64,000 bases of DNA from Rheinheimera sp. (GCA_003543135.1 DPJG01000027.1:302941-366940), one strand, 5' to 3'; numbered from the stretch's first letter, positions 1 to 8,549 are shown. The notes: generated from the letters alone by a model not told the origin. Numbers and translations are program-made.

Positions 1-388
1 GCTGACCAAATTGTCTGTGTACCAGATACAACTGCAGATAACTTTGCAAAGCCAGCACCGTGAGTACAGCCCAATCGGCCAGCCATAAAGTAGCTGAGCC
101 CAGTTTAGCAGGGGCCACCAACCAGCTGGCGGCAACGGTGGTGAGCAATATTGCCGGGATCAGGCACAAACTGAGTCGAAGTCCAAGTAATAAGGTTACT
201 GCTGTGATACCAAGAAAATGTAATGCCGGGCCTTGGGGCAGCTGAGCTTTTACCTGCCACAGTACCAGTAAACACAGGCCGCTCCCGGCAAACAGTTGAC
301 GCAAAAGCGGCTGTTGCCAGAGCGTCAGCAGTTTTTTATCCAGCGTTAAGTAATAAAGCGGCAGCAGCCAGCATAACAGCCAAAGCAT
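1..388 (-). CDS. Partial integral membrane protein, COG3235-like (ECF-type permease family)
   Basis: This open frame starts at an ATG complementary to 386-388 and runs off the left edge, so only about 129 N-terminal residues are present. An AGGAG ribosome site lies 7 bases upstream of the ATG. The product is almost wholly hydrophobic: a first helix near residues 1-18, a second near 27-40, and further helices after the segment GPALHFLGITAVTLLLGLRL. That segment resembles the GLxFHLLGxTAxTLLFG signature I recall from the COG3235 membrane proteins annotated as energy-coupling-factor-like permeases. The substrate is unknown. The gene is co-directional with xthA, about 100 bases downstream of it. 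Family assignment is from recall of that motif; the membrane nature is directly visible. Confidence 0.7.
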   Translation of the reverse strand, partial: MLWLLCWLLPLYYLTLDKKLLTLWQQPLLRQLFAGSGLCLLVLWQVKAQLPQGPALHFLGITAVTLLLGLRLSLCLIPAILLTTVAASWLVAPAKLGSATLWLADWAVLTVLALQSYLQLYLVHRQFGQ

Positions 389-491
389 CCATCAGCTCCT
401 GTAGTTATTTGCTGTCAGGCTATTACCAGAATTCTGGCTGACTCCATTGTGGCTGAAGTCACACTGATGCACGCTGCTTGTCATTTTTGTC

Positions 492-1301
492 TCAGAGGCT
501 AAAGCTGGACCAAACCGGTGCATGATCTGAAGGTCTTTCCATGGCGCGTAGCTCATAATCCACATCTGACTCCACACATAAGGCGGCCAGTGGCGCTGTT
601 GCCATTACCACGTCTATGCGCAGACCTCTGTTATCGTCAAAACCTTTGGAGCGGTAATCAAACCAGCTGTACCTTTCTGTACGCTCCGGGTGCAAAGCGC
701 GGAAAGTATCCACCAGACCCCAGTCTTTTAAACGTTGCAGCATGTCGCGCTCTTCCGGCAAAAATGAACATTTGCCTTCTTTTAACCAGCGTTTGCGGTT
801 AGGTTCACCAATGCCGATGTCCAGATCCAGCGGCGAAATATTAATGTCGCCTATCACTGCCAGTAGTTCGTCTGGTTTGTGGTTCTGTTCGAGATATTGC
901 ATTAAATCGGCATAAAACTTTTGCTTAGCCGGGAACTTGGTTGGGTGGTCGCGGTTTTCGCCTTGAGGGAAATAACCATTGAGTAACGTAAAGCTGCGGC
1001 CATCAGCCAGCGTCCAGCGACCAATCAGCATACGGCGTTGTGCGTCCGCTTCATCGGTGGGAAAACCATACAACATCCTATCGGCCGGAGATTTGCTCAG
1101 AATAGCCACGCCATAATGACCTTTCTGGCCAAAGTGATACACCGAATAACCCAGCGCTTTGACTTCATCCATTGGAAATTCATCGTCATGCACTTTAATT
1201 TCCTGCAGGCCAATAAAATCCGGCTGATGCGTTTGCACCAGAGCCGCCAATTGATGAGGGCGTGCACGTAGTCCGTTAATATTAAAAGAAATAATTTTCA
1301 T
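492..1301 (-). CDS. xthA: Exodeoxyribonuclease III
   Basis: The protein has 269 residues, against 268 in E. coli XthA. It is the AP endonuclease and 3'-5' exonuclease of cytoplasmic base-excision repair. The endonuclease/exonuclease/phosphatase fold motifs are all present: N7 in the opening strand, E34 in LQEIK, Y110, D152 and N154 in GDINI, D230 in the IDVV strand, and the D259-H260 catalytic pair in SDHAPV. The ATG is preceded by a weak AGG. An extended -10 element lies upstream in the gap to the divergent metallopeptidase gene. Identification is secure. Confidence 0.96.
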   Translation of the reverse strand: MKIISFNINGLRARPHQLAALVQTHQPDFIGLQEIKVHDDEFPMDEVKALGYSVYHFGQKGHYGVAILSKSPADRMLYGFPTDEADAQRRMLIGRWTLADGRSFTLLNGYFPQGENRDHPTKFPAKQKFYADLMQYLEQNHKPDELLAVIGDINISPLDLDIGIGEPNRKRWLKEGKCSFLPEERDMLQRLKDWGLVDTFRALHPERTERYSWFDYRSKGFDDNRGLRIDVVMATAPLAALCVESDVDYELRAMERPSDHAPVWSSFSL

Positions 1302-1343
1302 AATGCCTGAGCCTGTTTGAAGTCAAAAATGCGATTGGCGCTC

Positions 1344-1352
1344 ATCATAACA
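1344..1352 (-). promoter_or_regulatory. Extended -10 promoter element for xthA (candidate)
   Basis: Read on the minus strand, these bases are TGTTATGAT, which fits an extended -10 box (TGn plus TATGAT). They lie about 43 bases upstream of the xthA start. No good -35 hexamer is seen at 17 bases, as expected for extended -10 promoters. This is inference from consensus only. Confidence 0.4.
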
Positions 1353-1415
1353 TCAAGATAGAGTGGCTGCTAAGGGGCAGTCTTGCCCGGATAAGGCTGC
1401 ATCCGTTATGCTGCC

Positions 1416-2153
1416 GTGCCAAAAACAAGCCAGAGAATCCCATCCTTGTCTGAGATTTGCCAGTTTACCGCCATTCCTTATCAGCTGAAGCCATCACTGC
1501 GCCGGCGCAGTGTGGCACTTCAGATCCGAAATGGACAACTGACAGTGTTAGCACCAGCAGGTGTTGCCAAACAGCAGATCGATGGTTTTATTTTGCAAAA
1601 ACAGCAATGGGTAGCGCGGCATTTGCAACTTCAGCAACAGGCCGCAGTGCCGCCTGATTATTTATTGGCGGGTTTATTACCGCTGCTCGATGAAAAACTG
1701 CAGTTAAAGGTGGTGAGCGACAGCTGCAGTGCTGTGAGTCGTGATGGCCAGACCTTGTGGCTGCAGTTGTCCAATCGCGTGAGTACGGCAAGACGCCGGC
1801 AAAAACAGCTGGAGCTGCTGGGCGCCTGGTATCAGCAGCAGGCAGAGCTCTGGTTTGCGGCCAGAGTGGCTTATTGGCAACAGCAAATGCAGGTTCAGGC
1901 CAGCGCAGTGCACATCAAAAACTGGCAAAGTAAGTGGGGGAGTTGCACCAGCAAGGGGTTACTGAGTTTTAACTGGCGGCTGATGCTGGCGCCTTGCTGG
2001 GTGGCCGATTATGTGGTGGTGCATGAGCTGGCGCATCTGAGCCATATGGACCATTCCAGTGCTTTCTGGCAAAGGGTAGCCAAGTTTTACCCTGAGTTTA
2101 AACAGGCAAAACAATGGTTTAAACAGCATCAGCATTTGCTGCAGCTGGTGTAG
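1416..2153 (+). CDS. YgjP-type (DUF45/SprT-like) zinc metallopeptidase
   Basis: A 245-residue protein of the YgjP-like metallopeptidase family (COG1451, M48-like). The C-terminal third carries the family hallmarks: KWGSCTS, then NWRLMLAP, then the zinc motif HELAH with a following HSSAFW segment that should supply the third ligand. The N-terminal half (SLRRRSVALQIR, then the KQQWVARHL helix) matches the usual beta-rich lead-in. It is probably cytoplasmic, with no signal peptide. The substrate is unknown; family members are often encoded near restriction or DNA-metabolism genes. The start is unsure: GTG at 1416 has no clear ribosome site, and an ATG at 1408 is out of frame. Confidence 0.85.
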   Translation: MPKTSQRIPSLSEICQFTAIPYQLKPSLRRRSVALQIRNGQLTVLAPAGVAKQQIDGFILQKQQWVARHLQLQQQAAVPPDYLLAGLLPLLDEKLQLKVVSDSCSAVSRDGQTLWLQLSNRVSTARRRQKQLELLGAWYQQQAELWFAARVAYWQQQMQVQASAVHIKNWQSKWGSCTSKGLLSFNWRLMLAPCWVADYVVVHELAHLSHMDHSSAFWQRVAKFYPEFKQAKQWFKQHQHLLQLV

Positions 2154-2416
2154 CAACGCAAAAAGAGCTGCCAAGGTTCTTCCGTGCCATCAGCTGAAGT
2201 TTACTGCCCTGTTGGTGCAATCATGCAGTTGTCTGCACTGCAGCGTGATGCCATCAGGCCCCCAAGCCGCCATCAGGGTTATTTGTTGGTATTTCTGCGC
2301 TGCAGGGCTTTATTTGTGCCAACTATTTCTGCTTTAATCGCACACCCGACAAAGCGACTTAACAAGCCGGCACTCTTATAACAGCCAAAAGCCGGCCCGG
2401 ATCCAGGACCTCTGCG

Positions 2417-3157
2417 ATGACAAATCAACTAAAACTGCAGCAGTTATTAAAGCTGCTTGATTTAACCCGTTTAACCGATAACGACAACAGCGCTGAAATG
2501 GCCGCATGGTTGGCAGAGCACATGCTGAGTGAAAAATTGCCGGCTGCTTTTTGTGTTTACCCGGCGTTTTTGGGCCAGTGCCGTGCGCGGCTGGCGGAGC
2601 TTGGTGTACAAAGCACACTTGCCACAGTGGTGAACTTTCCATCCGGCAATGCTGCCGCCGATATGGTGGTACAGGAAATTCAACAGGCATTGGCACTTGG
2701 TGCTGATGAAATCGACTGCGTGCTGCCTTATCAGGCGTTGTTGGCTGGCGACACAGGCCGGGTAAAAAGCTTTTTATATGATGTGCGTGAAGCCTGTGGC
2801 AAAGCCTGCCTGAAAATTATTATTGAATCGGGCGAGTTGGTCACTCCGCAACAAATTATTAAAGCCACTGAACTTGCCATTGAATGTGGGGCTGATTTTG
2901 TCAAATCGTCTACCGGCAAAGTACCTGTTGGTATTACCATGGAAGCGGCCCGTATTATGCTAACCGTGATAGCGGCGGCAAAACGTCCTGTTGGCTTTAA
3001 AGCCTCAGGTGGGGTACGTACAGTGGCGCAGGCACTGGAGCTGATGGCGATGTATGAAGATATTACCGGTCGTCTGGCGCAGCCTGAGCTGATGCGTATT
3101 GGCGCCAGTGTGCTTTTTACTGAGTTATCTGCATTATTGGCGCAGCCGCAAGCCTGA
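2417..3157 (+). CDS. deoC: Deoxyribose-phosphate aldolase
   Basis: The 246-residue protein cleaves 2-deoxyribose 5-phosphate into acetaldehyde and glyceraldehyde 3-phosphate during deoxynucleoside catabolism. It is a cytoplasmic TIM barrel of class I aldolase type. D100 in DEIDCVLPY, the Schiff-base lysine K163 in FVKSSTGK and the second lysine K195 in GFKASGGV all align with E. coli D102, K167 and K201. An AGGAC ribosome site precedes the ATG. No deoA, deoB or deoD is adjacent, so it stands alone. It converges with the response regulator gene, leaving only 30 bases between the stops. Confidence 0.95.
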   Translation: MTNQLKLQQLLKLLDLTRLTDNDNSAEMAAWLAEHMLSEKLPAAFCVYPAFLGQCRARLAELGVQSTLATVVNFPSGNAAADMVVQEIQQALALGADEIDCVLPYQALLAGDTGRVKSFLYDVREACGKACLKIIIESGELVTPQQIIKATELAIECGADFVKSSTGKVPVGITMEAARIMLTVIAAAKRPVGFKASGGVRTVAQALELMAMYEDITGRLAQPELMRIGASVLFTELSALLAQPQA

Positions 3158-3187
3158 TCTGCTTCGTTTAACATCAGCAACGACGTT

Positions 3188-4825
3188 TCAGCTGCTTTGT
3201 TTTAATTCGTGGCGGTAGCCCTGATATTGCTGCTGTAACTCATTGTAACGCTGCTGGTGGTGTTCCATCAGCAGCGCCTGTTCGATGGTTTTAAACACCT
3301 GGCGACAGCGTTGGTAAAGTGCCAGCGATTTATGTTTTTGCTGCGATTCCAGTACCTGTAACATCGCCTGAATTAAGTTCAGTGCGGCGACCGTATTGGC
3401 GGGAGCTACCTGAAGTGCCTGCTCAAATAACTGCATCGCTTCCTGATATTTACCATCCTGATATCTGTCCATACCGGCTTTATTGAGTGTGCTCAGCTGC
3501 TGACGTTTATCTTCAGATTGTTGCTGATGTTGCGCCAGCATATCGGCCAGCACCGGATCCGGTGTGGTGTGACTGCTGTATCTGGCAAAAAAATGGTCGG
3601 CGCCTTCAAATTCACCGATGTCCATCAACAGCATCACCAGATCCGGCGTTTCGGCTTCAATGCCGGTCATCTTGTCACACACCTTGTCGGCGGTTTTTTT
3701 CGCCTGGTGAAAGCGGCCTTCAATAGCGTCCAGCCGCGCCATACAAAGTTGTTCAAAACGCTCAAAATCAACGTCTTTTAGCGCCAGTTCGTCTTTTTGG
3801 CTGCGGTGTAATAACAACAGGGTTTCCTGTTGTAATTTATTGCGTTTGGCCGGTTCATCCAGACTGCCGATGGCGTCGAGCATGGTTCTGATGTAATTGA
3901 GCAAATGCATCACGTCTTGTTTGGCGGTGCGCCGGGTTAATTCGTAAATTTGTTTGCTGGCCTGTACCATATCCAGCGGGCTGGTGGCCTGGCGGGCAAC
4001 GCGCAGCAATAAATATTGGCGGCCAAGCTGAAAGGGTGCAATGTTGATGGCTTGATTGATACTTTGCATGGCACCGGCAGTGTCGCCCTGTGCCAATTGA
4101 CAATGGCATTTAATGTCGAGCGCCTGGGCACAAAGCCGGTTGACCTCAATAATCTCGTCACATAACTGAGTGCAGCTTTGATAATCCTGTTGTTGTAACC
4201 TGGCACGGGCAGAAAGTAGCAACGCCCAGGTGGGGCGTCTTAGTTGCATACTGTCGCCGAGCAGCTGCTCTAGTGCCGGGAAGTTTTGCTGGTTTAATAA
4301 GGTTTCCGCCAGTACCCGCCGGCAATATTGTTCATAACGACCATTGGCAGCAATTTCGTTCTCACATTCGGCAATCACATCCTCGCTTTGATGCTGATAT
4401 AAAGCTTCATATAAAGCGGCTAAGTGCTGTTTTTTTTGTTGTAGTTTTAGCAGGCGCGTCTTGAGCAGGCTCTGTGAAAAAGGTTTAATTAAATAGTCGT
4501 CTGGTTCAGTTTCAACCGCACTCATCACCATGCTGACGGTGTTTTCACCTGTCACAATAATAAAAATGGCGCTGGGTTTAAGCAGTTGTTTTTCTCTTAA
4601 GTCTTCCAGTAACTGACGGCCATTTTTACCAGCGCCAAGGTTATAGTCGACGAACAACAAATCAAATTCGGTTTGGCTGCATCTGTTCAGTGCCTGCTCG
4701 CCACTGTTGGCAAACTGGATGTTGGCCATGCCCAGACTTTTCAGAATACCTTTGAGCATCACCTGAAAAGGGCGCTGATCATCAACCACCAGTATGTGAA
4801 GTCCAGACAGAGCTAATTTGTGCAT
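3188..4825 (-). CDS. Response regulator: receiver domain plus long TPR region
   Basis: The first 120 residues of this 545-residue protein are a CheY-like receiver with the acidic pair D15/D16, phosphoacceptor D60, T92 and K114 (in LIKPF). The rest is helical with repeated tetratricopeptide units, including a clear one near the C-terminus (AGMDRYQDGKYQEAMQLFEQ). There is no DNA-binding, GGDEF, EAL or phosphatase output, so it probably acts by protein-protein contact. Similar receiver-TPR proteins occur in Vibrio and Shewanella. No histidine kinase is adjacent, so the partner is unknown. It is flanked by convergent deoC and by tRNA-Tyr on the same strand. Confidence 0.88.
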   Translation of the reverse strand: MHKLALSGLHILVVDDQRPFQVMLKGILKSLGMANIQFANSGEQALNRCSQTEFDLLFVDYNLGAGKNGRQLLEDLREKQLLKPSAIFIIVTGENTVSMVMSAVETEPDDYLIKPFSQSLLKTRLLKLQQKKQHLAALYEALYQHQSEDVIAECENEIAANGRYEQYCRRVLAETLLNQQNFPALEQLLGDSMQLRRPTWALLLSARARLQQQDYQSCTQLCDEIIEVNRLCAQALDIKCHCQLAQGDTAGAMQSINQAINIAPFQLGRQYLLLRVARQATSPLDMVQASKQIYELTRRTAKQDVMHLLNYIRTMLDAIGSLDEPAKRNKLQQETLLLLHRSQKDELALKDVDFERFEQLCMARLDAIEGRFHQAKKTADKVCDKMTGIEAETPDLVMLLMDIGEFEGADHFFARYSSHTTPDPVLADMLAQHQQQSEDKRQQLSTLNKAGMDRYQDGKYQEAMQLFEQALQVAPANTVAALNLIQAMLQVLESQQKHKSLALYQRCRQVFKTIEQALLMEHHQQRYNELQQQYQGYRHELKQSS

Positions 4826-4962
4826 GCGGCAAGCCGGCCAACTAAACCTGGTTAGATTGTGAGAAACAAAAGGTGAATTCGCAAGTTTGTAAACGGCTGA
4901 AATGTGTTGGTTTTATTTGTTTTGAACAGATGTAACTCAGAAGTGCTGAAGCAGCAGGAAGA

Positions 4963-5047
<85 letters not shown>

Positions 5048-5058
5048 ACGTGGCCGGC

Positions 5059-5086
5059 ATCTTATCAAATCAAACGTCGATGTAAA
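5059..5086 (-). promoter_or_regulatory. Promoter for tRNA-Tyr
   Basis: On the minus strand TTTACA (5086-5081) and TAAGAT (5064-5059) are separated by 16 bases, close to sigma-70 consensus. The -10 ends 11 bases before the first tRNA base. GC-rich sequence follows the -10, as in stable-RNA promoters. Confidence 0.65.
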
Positions 5087-5154
5087 GAAATAAACTTAAG
5101 AAAGCTGTTTAACTGCCGATAAAGTCAGCAGTTTTCATTAAAAATATTATTTTT

Positions 5155-5619
5155 ATGCTGCAGCTGGTCAACGAATGGCAATTACAGGGACAATTAAATC
5201 AGGCGCTGTTACAGCATCAGCGCGCTGATTTTGCCTTGTGGCTGGCAATGTTATCGCCGGCAGTTGATGAAATGGCGGCCTTTTGTCTGCCAACAGGCGA
5301 AGCTGAGCCTGGCAGACCCAGTTTGTACCAACAGCTTGGCGTACAACCACAGCGTGATTATGCCATGCAGCAGCAAGATATCGGCTGTTTGACGGCGCAG
5401 CATCAGGCTTTGATCCAGAGCGGTTTGACGCAGTGTCGCTTGCTGCAACTGCTGACTCCACCTCCTGCGGTAGTGCGTCACGACGCGAAAAAACTATCGG
5501 CCGAAGTGCTGGATAGTCTTGATTTTCATACCAGGCGCCATCTGGCAAAACAAAAAGCCGATGTGATCACTCCGGATCCGACGGCTTTATACGATATTTT
5601 GCAGGAAATGCACGCCTGA
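5155..5619 (+). CDS. Conserved hypothetical protein, VC2046/SO_3500-like
   Basis: A 154-residue, glutamine- and leucine-rich, probably cytoplasmic protein. The N-terminal stretch QLNQALLQHQRADFALWLAM resembles the small family annotated as VC2046/SO_3500 in Vibrio and Shewanella. That recall is moderate, and no function is known. No signal peptide or membrane span is visible. The ATG lacks an obvious ribosome site because the preceding bases are AT-rich. The gene converges with the ychJ-like gene, with 18 bases between stops. Confidence 0.65.
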   Translation: MLQLVNEWQLQGQLNQALLQHQRADFALWLAMLSPAVDEMAAFCLPTGEAEPGRPSLYQQLGVQPQRDYAMQQQDIGCLTAQHQALIQSGLTQCRLLQLLTPPPAVVRHDAKKLSAEVLDSLDFHTRRHLAKQKADVITPDPTALYDILQEMHA

Positions 5620-5637
5620 GTGAGCCAAGGTAGCTGA

Positions 5638-6228
5638 TTAACTTTGTTGTGCGGACATCAGGTGCGGGCGACAGACTTTGTATTTTTTGCCGCTGCCACA
5701 GGGGCAGGCATCATTCCGGTTAATTTTCTGACCCGCATGGGAAAATAAACAGCCATCCAGATACCACCATTGCTGCTGCTCAAAGATAAATCTGGACTGT
5801 TCTTCCAGCTGTTGCAGCTTATCCTGCATGATAAAACGGGCGATAAAATGCACATAATCGATACAGCCTTCAGCTGCTGTTGTTACTGTTTTAGCGGAGT
5901 CAGGCGCGGCAAGGCTCAACGTACCAGTGTAAGATTCCAGATAAGGGTTATCCGGCATCCGTTGTTGCAGCAGGCTTTTATCGCTGATTGGCAAGACCGA
6001 TAAACCAACAAAATGGGCCGCATCAGCAAAAGCGGCAATGTCCGCTTCAGCCTGATCAGATTGCTGGCTTGGATGATAGGTGTTTTTAATGTAATGAATA
6101 TGGCCGGTGCAATAAGCACTGTATCTGGAACGCATCAGCTCTGGCGCAGTTTGTGGCAGCACTGTGCCAGTTAAAAAAGGCTGGCAGCAATTGGCAAAAA
6201 CCTGATCTGAGCCACAATAACACCCCAT
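5638..6228 (-). CDS. YchJ-family protein with two SEC-C motifs
   Basis: The ATG at 6228 was chosen over an upstream one because AGGAG lies 7 bases before it, and because translation then opens with MGCYCGS, the first SEC-C zinc motif. The 196-residue product follows the YchJ (UPF0225) layout: N-terminal SEC-C, the segment LMRSRYSAYCTGHIHYI, a central NTF2-like domain (SRFIFEQQQWWYLDG), and a C-terminal SEC-C (NRNDACPCGSGKKYK). The C-terminal motif ends VCRPH rather than the usual CC or CH, so its fourth zinc ligand is altered or displaced. Function in this family is not established. Confidence 0.88.
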   Translation of the reverse strand: MGCYCGSDQVFANCCQPFLTGTVLPQTAPELMRSRYSAYCTGHIHYIKNTYHPSQQSDQAEADIAAFADAAHFVGLSVLPISDKSLLQQRMPDNPYLESYTGTLSLAAPDSAKTVTTAAEGCIDYVHFIARFIMQDKLQQLEEQSRFIFEQQQWWYLDGCLFSHAGQKINRNDACPCGSGKKYKVCRPHLMSAQQS

Positions 6229-6588
6229 ATTTTGCTCCTGTAGTTGATGCAATTGCCGCTGTGTCAGCAGCACGGTTCAGAGGCGGATAACAGGGGGCAG
6301 AGTGTAATGGGTTTTTCCGGGCGCCGGTAGTTGGTTTAGCCATCATCTTGAATAAAGACCAGGCTACGGAATAAAGCGCAGCCTGCTTGCAGATTGCGAT
6401 GAAAGGATAGTTAGGGGACTACGACTATCCAACAACCGCCAGCTAAAAGGTGACTTAATAACCGCTCGCCTATAAAACATCAGTCGTGTGGTTTGGGTCT
6501 CTTGCTGCCTTGCTCTTGCGGAAGTCCCCGCAGCGGCTTTCAAATCAGTGCTATCTGGCGCAGGGCATATCCAGCTATTGGTGAGCCA
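6229..6588. other. Gene-free interval with hairpins
   Basis: These 360 bases lie between the ychJ-like and sulA-like genes, both leftward, and contain no convincing reading frame. A perfect 7-base inverted repeat (6405-6411 with 6424-6430, 12-base loop) is the clearest structure. A shorter stem around 6517-6532 (TGCGG with CCGCA) follows. Neither is trailed by a U-run on either strand, so I do not call a terminator. A small RNA or untranslated leader is possible but unsupported. Confidence 0.4.
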
Positions 6589-7020
6589 TTAATGCGCCAG
6601 CTGCGGCTGTACCATTGCATCTGTTGGCAGATTAATTAAGGGGGTGCCGTATTTGGCTGATAAATAACGATAATCTTCAAGTTCTTGCTGATCTTCAGGT
6701 AAAAAACTCACCACAGCACTGCAGGTAGAGCAGGTAAGCGCATCGCGCATCAGGTTATCAAAACGGCCAATTTGTTTTTGTGGGATCAACAAAATGCGCT
6801 GGCTTTGAATACCGGCTTGTTCCAGCATTTGTTTAGTCAGCTGCCATGGTGGTGCAATCACTAACAACCAGCCATGCTGCAACCCTTGTTGTTGGGTAAG
6901 CGCAGCCAGGGTTGTTAACACAGCTTGTACATTCAGCGTTGTGGCTGCTTTTGCTGGCAAAGTGAAAGTTTTGCCAAACTGGATACCGGATAAAGGTAAT
7001 GGATAGCTGTGCTGGATCAT
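6589..7020 (-). CDS. sulA: SulA-like SOS cell-division inhibitor
   Basis: ATG at 7020 is preceded by AGGGG 8 bases upstream; a longer frame to 7104 would run through the operator and is not used. The 143-residue protein resembles SulA in its central part: GWLLVIAPPWQLTKQMLEQAGI, then LIPQKQIGRFDNLMRDAL, then SAVVSFLPEDQQELEDYRYL. This is the RecA-like fold with which SulA sequesters FtsZ. The strongest support is the promoter region, with two complete LexA boxes within about 110 bases of the start. It is not next to lexA as in pseudomonads. Sequence similarity to SulA is modest; the SOS control is clear. Confidence 0.75.
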   Translation of the reverse strand: MIQHSYPLPLSGIQFGKTFTLPAKAATTLNVQAVLTTLAALTQQQGLQHGWLLVIAPPWQLTKQMLEQAGIQSQRILLIPQKQIGRFDNLMRDALTCSTCSAVVSFLPEDQQELEDYRYLSAKYGTPLINLPTDAMVQPQLAH

Positions 7021-7048
7021 AATAAAGCCCCTGACTGAATTTGGATAA

Positions 7049-7064
7049 CTGTTTGCATATACAG
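7049..7064 (-). promoter_or_regulatory. LexA box 1 (proximal)
   Basis: The sequence is CTGT-N8-ACAG with an AT-rich centre, the gammaproteobacterial SOS box. It lies 28 bases upstream of the sulA-like ATG. A further ACTGTATATACA half-site overlaps 7069-7080 without a matching second half. Confidence 0.8.
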
Positions 7065-7111
7065 TGGATGTATATACAGTAATCAGGCTTCGTTTAAAAA
7101 GCAAGCGAAAA

Positions 7112-7127
7112 CTGTTGAAATATACAG
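7112..7127 (-). promoter_or_regulatory. LexA box 2 (distal)
   Basis: A second complete CTGT-N8-ACAG box, with the arm ACTGTATAT shared with box 1 on the minus strand. A possible promoter (TTGCTT, 17 bases, TACTGT) lies between the two boxes, so LexA could cover both flanks of the polymerase site. Confidence 0.8.
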
Positions 7128-7263
7128 TGCTTTTGTGGTTCAGGGCATTTTTGTGAAGATAAACAACGGCTAAGCCTTGTTATTGCTGTGCATACTGGTA
7201 AAACCATTGTATTGATACTGTTTTGCTACACTCCGCCTCTTGCGAACAGGATGAGAATTTTTG

Positions 7264-7980
7264 ATGTTGTTACAGCCCTATGTAAATGTGCAGGGTGAAG
7301 AATTTAGTTTCAGCCGGGCACAGGCCAGTCAATTTGCCAAGCAAATTGCTTCAGACTTTAATCCGATCCACGATGAAGACAGCAAAAGATTTTGTGTGCC
7401 CGGCGATTTGTTGTTTGCTTTTTTGCTGCACAAATACGGTTTGTCGGAGCGTTTAAGCTGTACTTTTAATGGTATGGTCGGCTCTGATGTGGTGTTGCAT
7501 TGCCGTGAAGAGGGCAACAGCGTTGAGGTGCTTGATCAGAACGATAAATCTTATCTGATGCTGGAGCAAAGCGGCAGTAAACAGCAGAATTGTCAGTTTA
7601 TTGAGGCGCTGGTGCGTGATTATGTGCGTTTTTCCGGTCAGAACTTCCCGCATATTCTGCAGCCGCTGATGCAGCAGCATCAGGTCATGATCCACCCGCA
7701 GCGCCCGTTGGTGATTTATCAGAGTATGGCTTTGCATTTTTTCCGTTTTAGTGACAATTGCCCGCAATTAAAGTTATCCGATTCGAGTCTGGAAATTGAT
7801 GGTAAAAGAGGCAATGTGTTGCTGAAATTTGAATTGCTGGATGGTTCTGAAGTGATTGGTGCCGGTGAAAAACGCATGATCCTGAGTAATCTGGTGCCTT
7901 ATGATGCGGAACAAATGCAGGGGCTGGTCGATATTTATAACGAGCGTAAATTACGCTTGGGTGGCGACGCTACGGTCTGA
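7264..7980 (+). CDS. DUF3581 family protein, hot-dog hydratase-like motif
   Basis: The 238-residue protein matches the DUF3581 family of Vibrio and Shewanella nearly end to end. Recognisable segments are SDFNPIHDEDSKRFCVPGDL, NGMVGSDV, and FSGQNFPHILQPLM. The first looks like the MaoC/(R)-hydratase signature DxNPIHxD followed by VPG, so the N-terminal half may be a hot-dog fold acting on acyl thioesters. That is inference. It is cytoplasmic with no signal. The ATG at 7264 directly follows a TTG; AGGATGAG upstream serves as ribosome site. It is monocistronic with a strong terminator. Confidence 0.85.
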   Translation: MLLQPYVNVQGEEFSFSRAQASQFAKQIASDFNPIHDEDSKRFCVPGDLLFAFLLHKYGLSERLSCTFNGMVGSDVVLHCREEGNSVEVLDQNDKSYLMLEQSGSKQQNCQFIEALVRDYVRFSGQNFPHILQPLMQQHQVMIHPQRPLVIYQSMALHFFRFSDNCPQLKLSDSSLEIDGKRGNVLLKFELLDGSEVIGAGEKRMILSNLVPYDAEQMQGLVDIYNERKLRLGGDATV

Positions 7981-8005
7981 TCCCCTTTGATGATGCAAAG
8001 ATAAG

Positions 8006-8034
8006 CAAAGCCAGCTCACCATGCTGGCTTTTTT
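8006..8034 (+). terminator. Rho-independent terminator after DUF3581 gene
   Basis: An 8-bp stem AAGCCAGC/GCTGGCTT (8008-8015 with 8023-8030) with a 7-base loop is followed by a T run. Confidence 0.85.
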
Positions 8035-8236
8035 CTGCCCCGCAATGCTGCCTTGCCCTAAAGTCACAGCATTAAACTGCCGCATTGCACCAGGGTTCTG
8101 AGGCTGCCGGAGCTTTTATAAAAGCAGGTTACCAGCCACAGAGCAGACACAGTGTGATGTGCAGAGTCAGGCGCAGTGCACAATGGAAAACAGGGCGGCT
8201 ATCTGGTATCTTCGGCCAATAACTGAAGGGAAGTGC

Positions 8237-8539
8237 ATGATGTATTACATGATTTATTCTGAAGATGTCGCCGATAGTCTGGCGCAGCGTAAAATCACCC
8301 GTCCGGCGCATCTGGCGCGTTTAGAGCAACTGGCAGCTGAAAACCGCTTGTTAGTGGCTGGTCCATTACCTGCCGTGGATGCGGAAGATCCGGGCGAAGC
8401 CGGTTTTACCGGTTCATTGGTGGTGGCTGAATTTGCATCACTTGAGGAGGCTCAGCAGTGGGCAGCTGCTGATCCTTATCTGGCGGCAGGTGTGTATAAA
8501 GAAAGCACCGTCAAACCATTTCGCAAAGTATTGCCGTAA
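8237..8539 (+). CDS. yciI: YciI family protein
   Basis: A 100-residue dimeric alpha-beta (ferredoxin-like) protein, nearly colinear with E. coli YciI. Segments [33 protein letters not shown] and [15 protein letters not shown] align, with the conserved histidine and aspartate of the putative active pocket retained. The physiological reaction is unknown. ATG at 8237 was chosen because GAAGGGAAG precedes it and the family begins MxYxIY here. It is followed after 10 bases by galE, so the two are probably co-transcribed. Confidence 0.93.
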   Translation: MMYYMIYSEDVADSLAQRKITRPAHLARLEQLAAENRLLVAGPLPAVDAEDPGEAGFTGSLVVAEFASLEEAQQWAAADPYLAAGVYKESTVKPFRKVLP

Positions 8540-8549
8540 GGACACTTAG

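Noticed and set aside
2184-2381. 65-codon frame between the metallopeptidase gene and deoC
   Set aside because: No ribosome site and a Pro/Ala/Leu-rich random-looking product; the 263-base gap shows no other clear signal.
2731-3180. 149-codon frame opposite deoC
   Set aside because: Low-complexity Ser/Ala product, antisense to an intact deoC with all catalytic residues.
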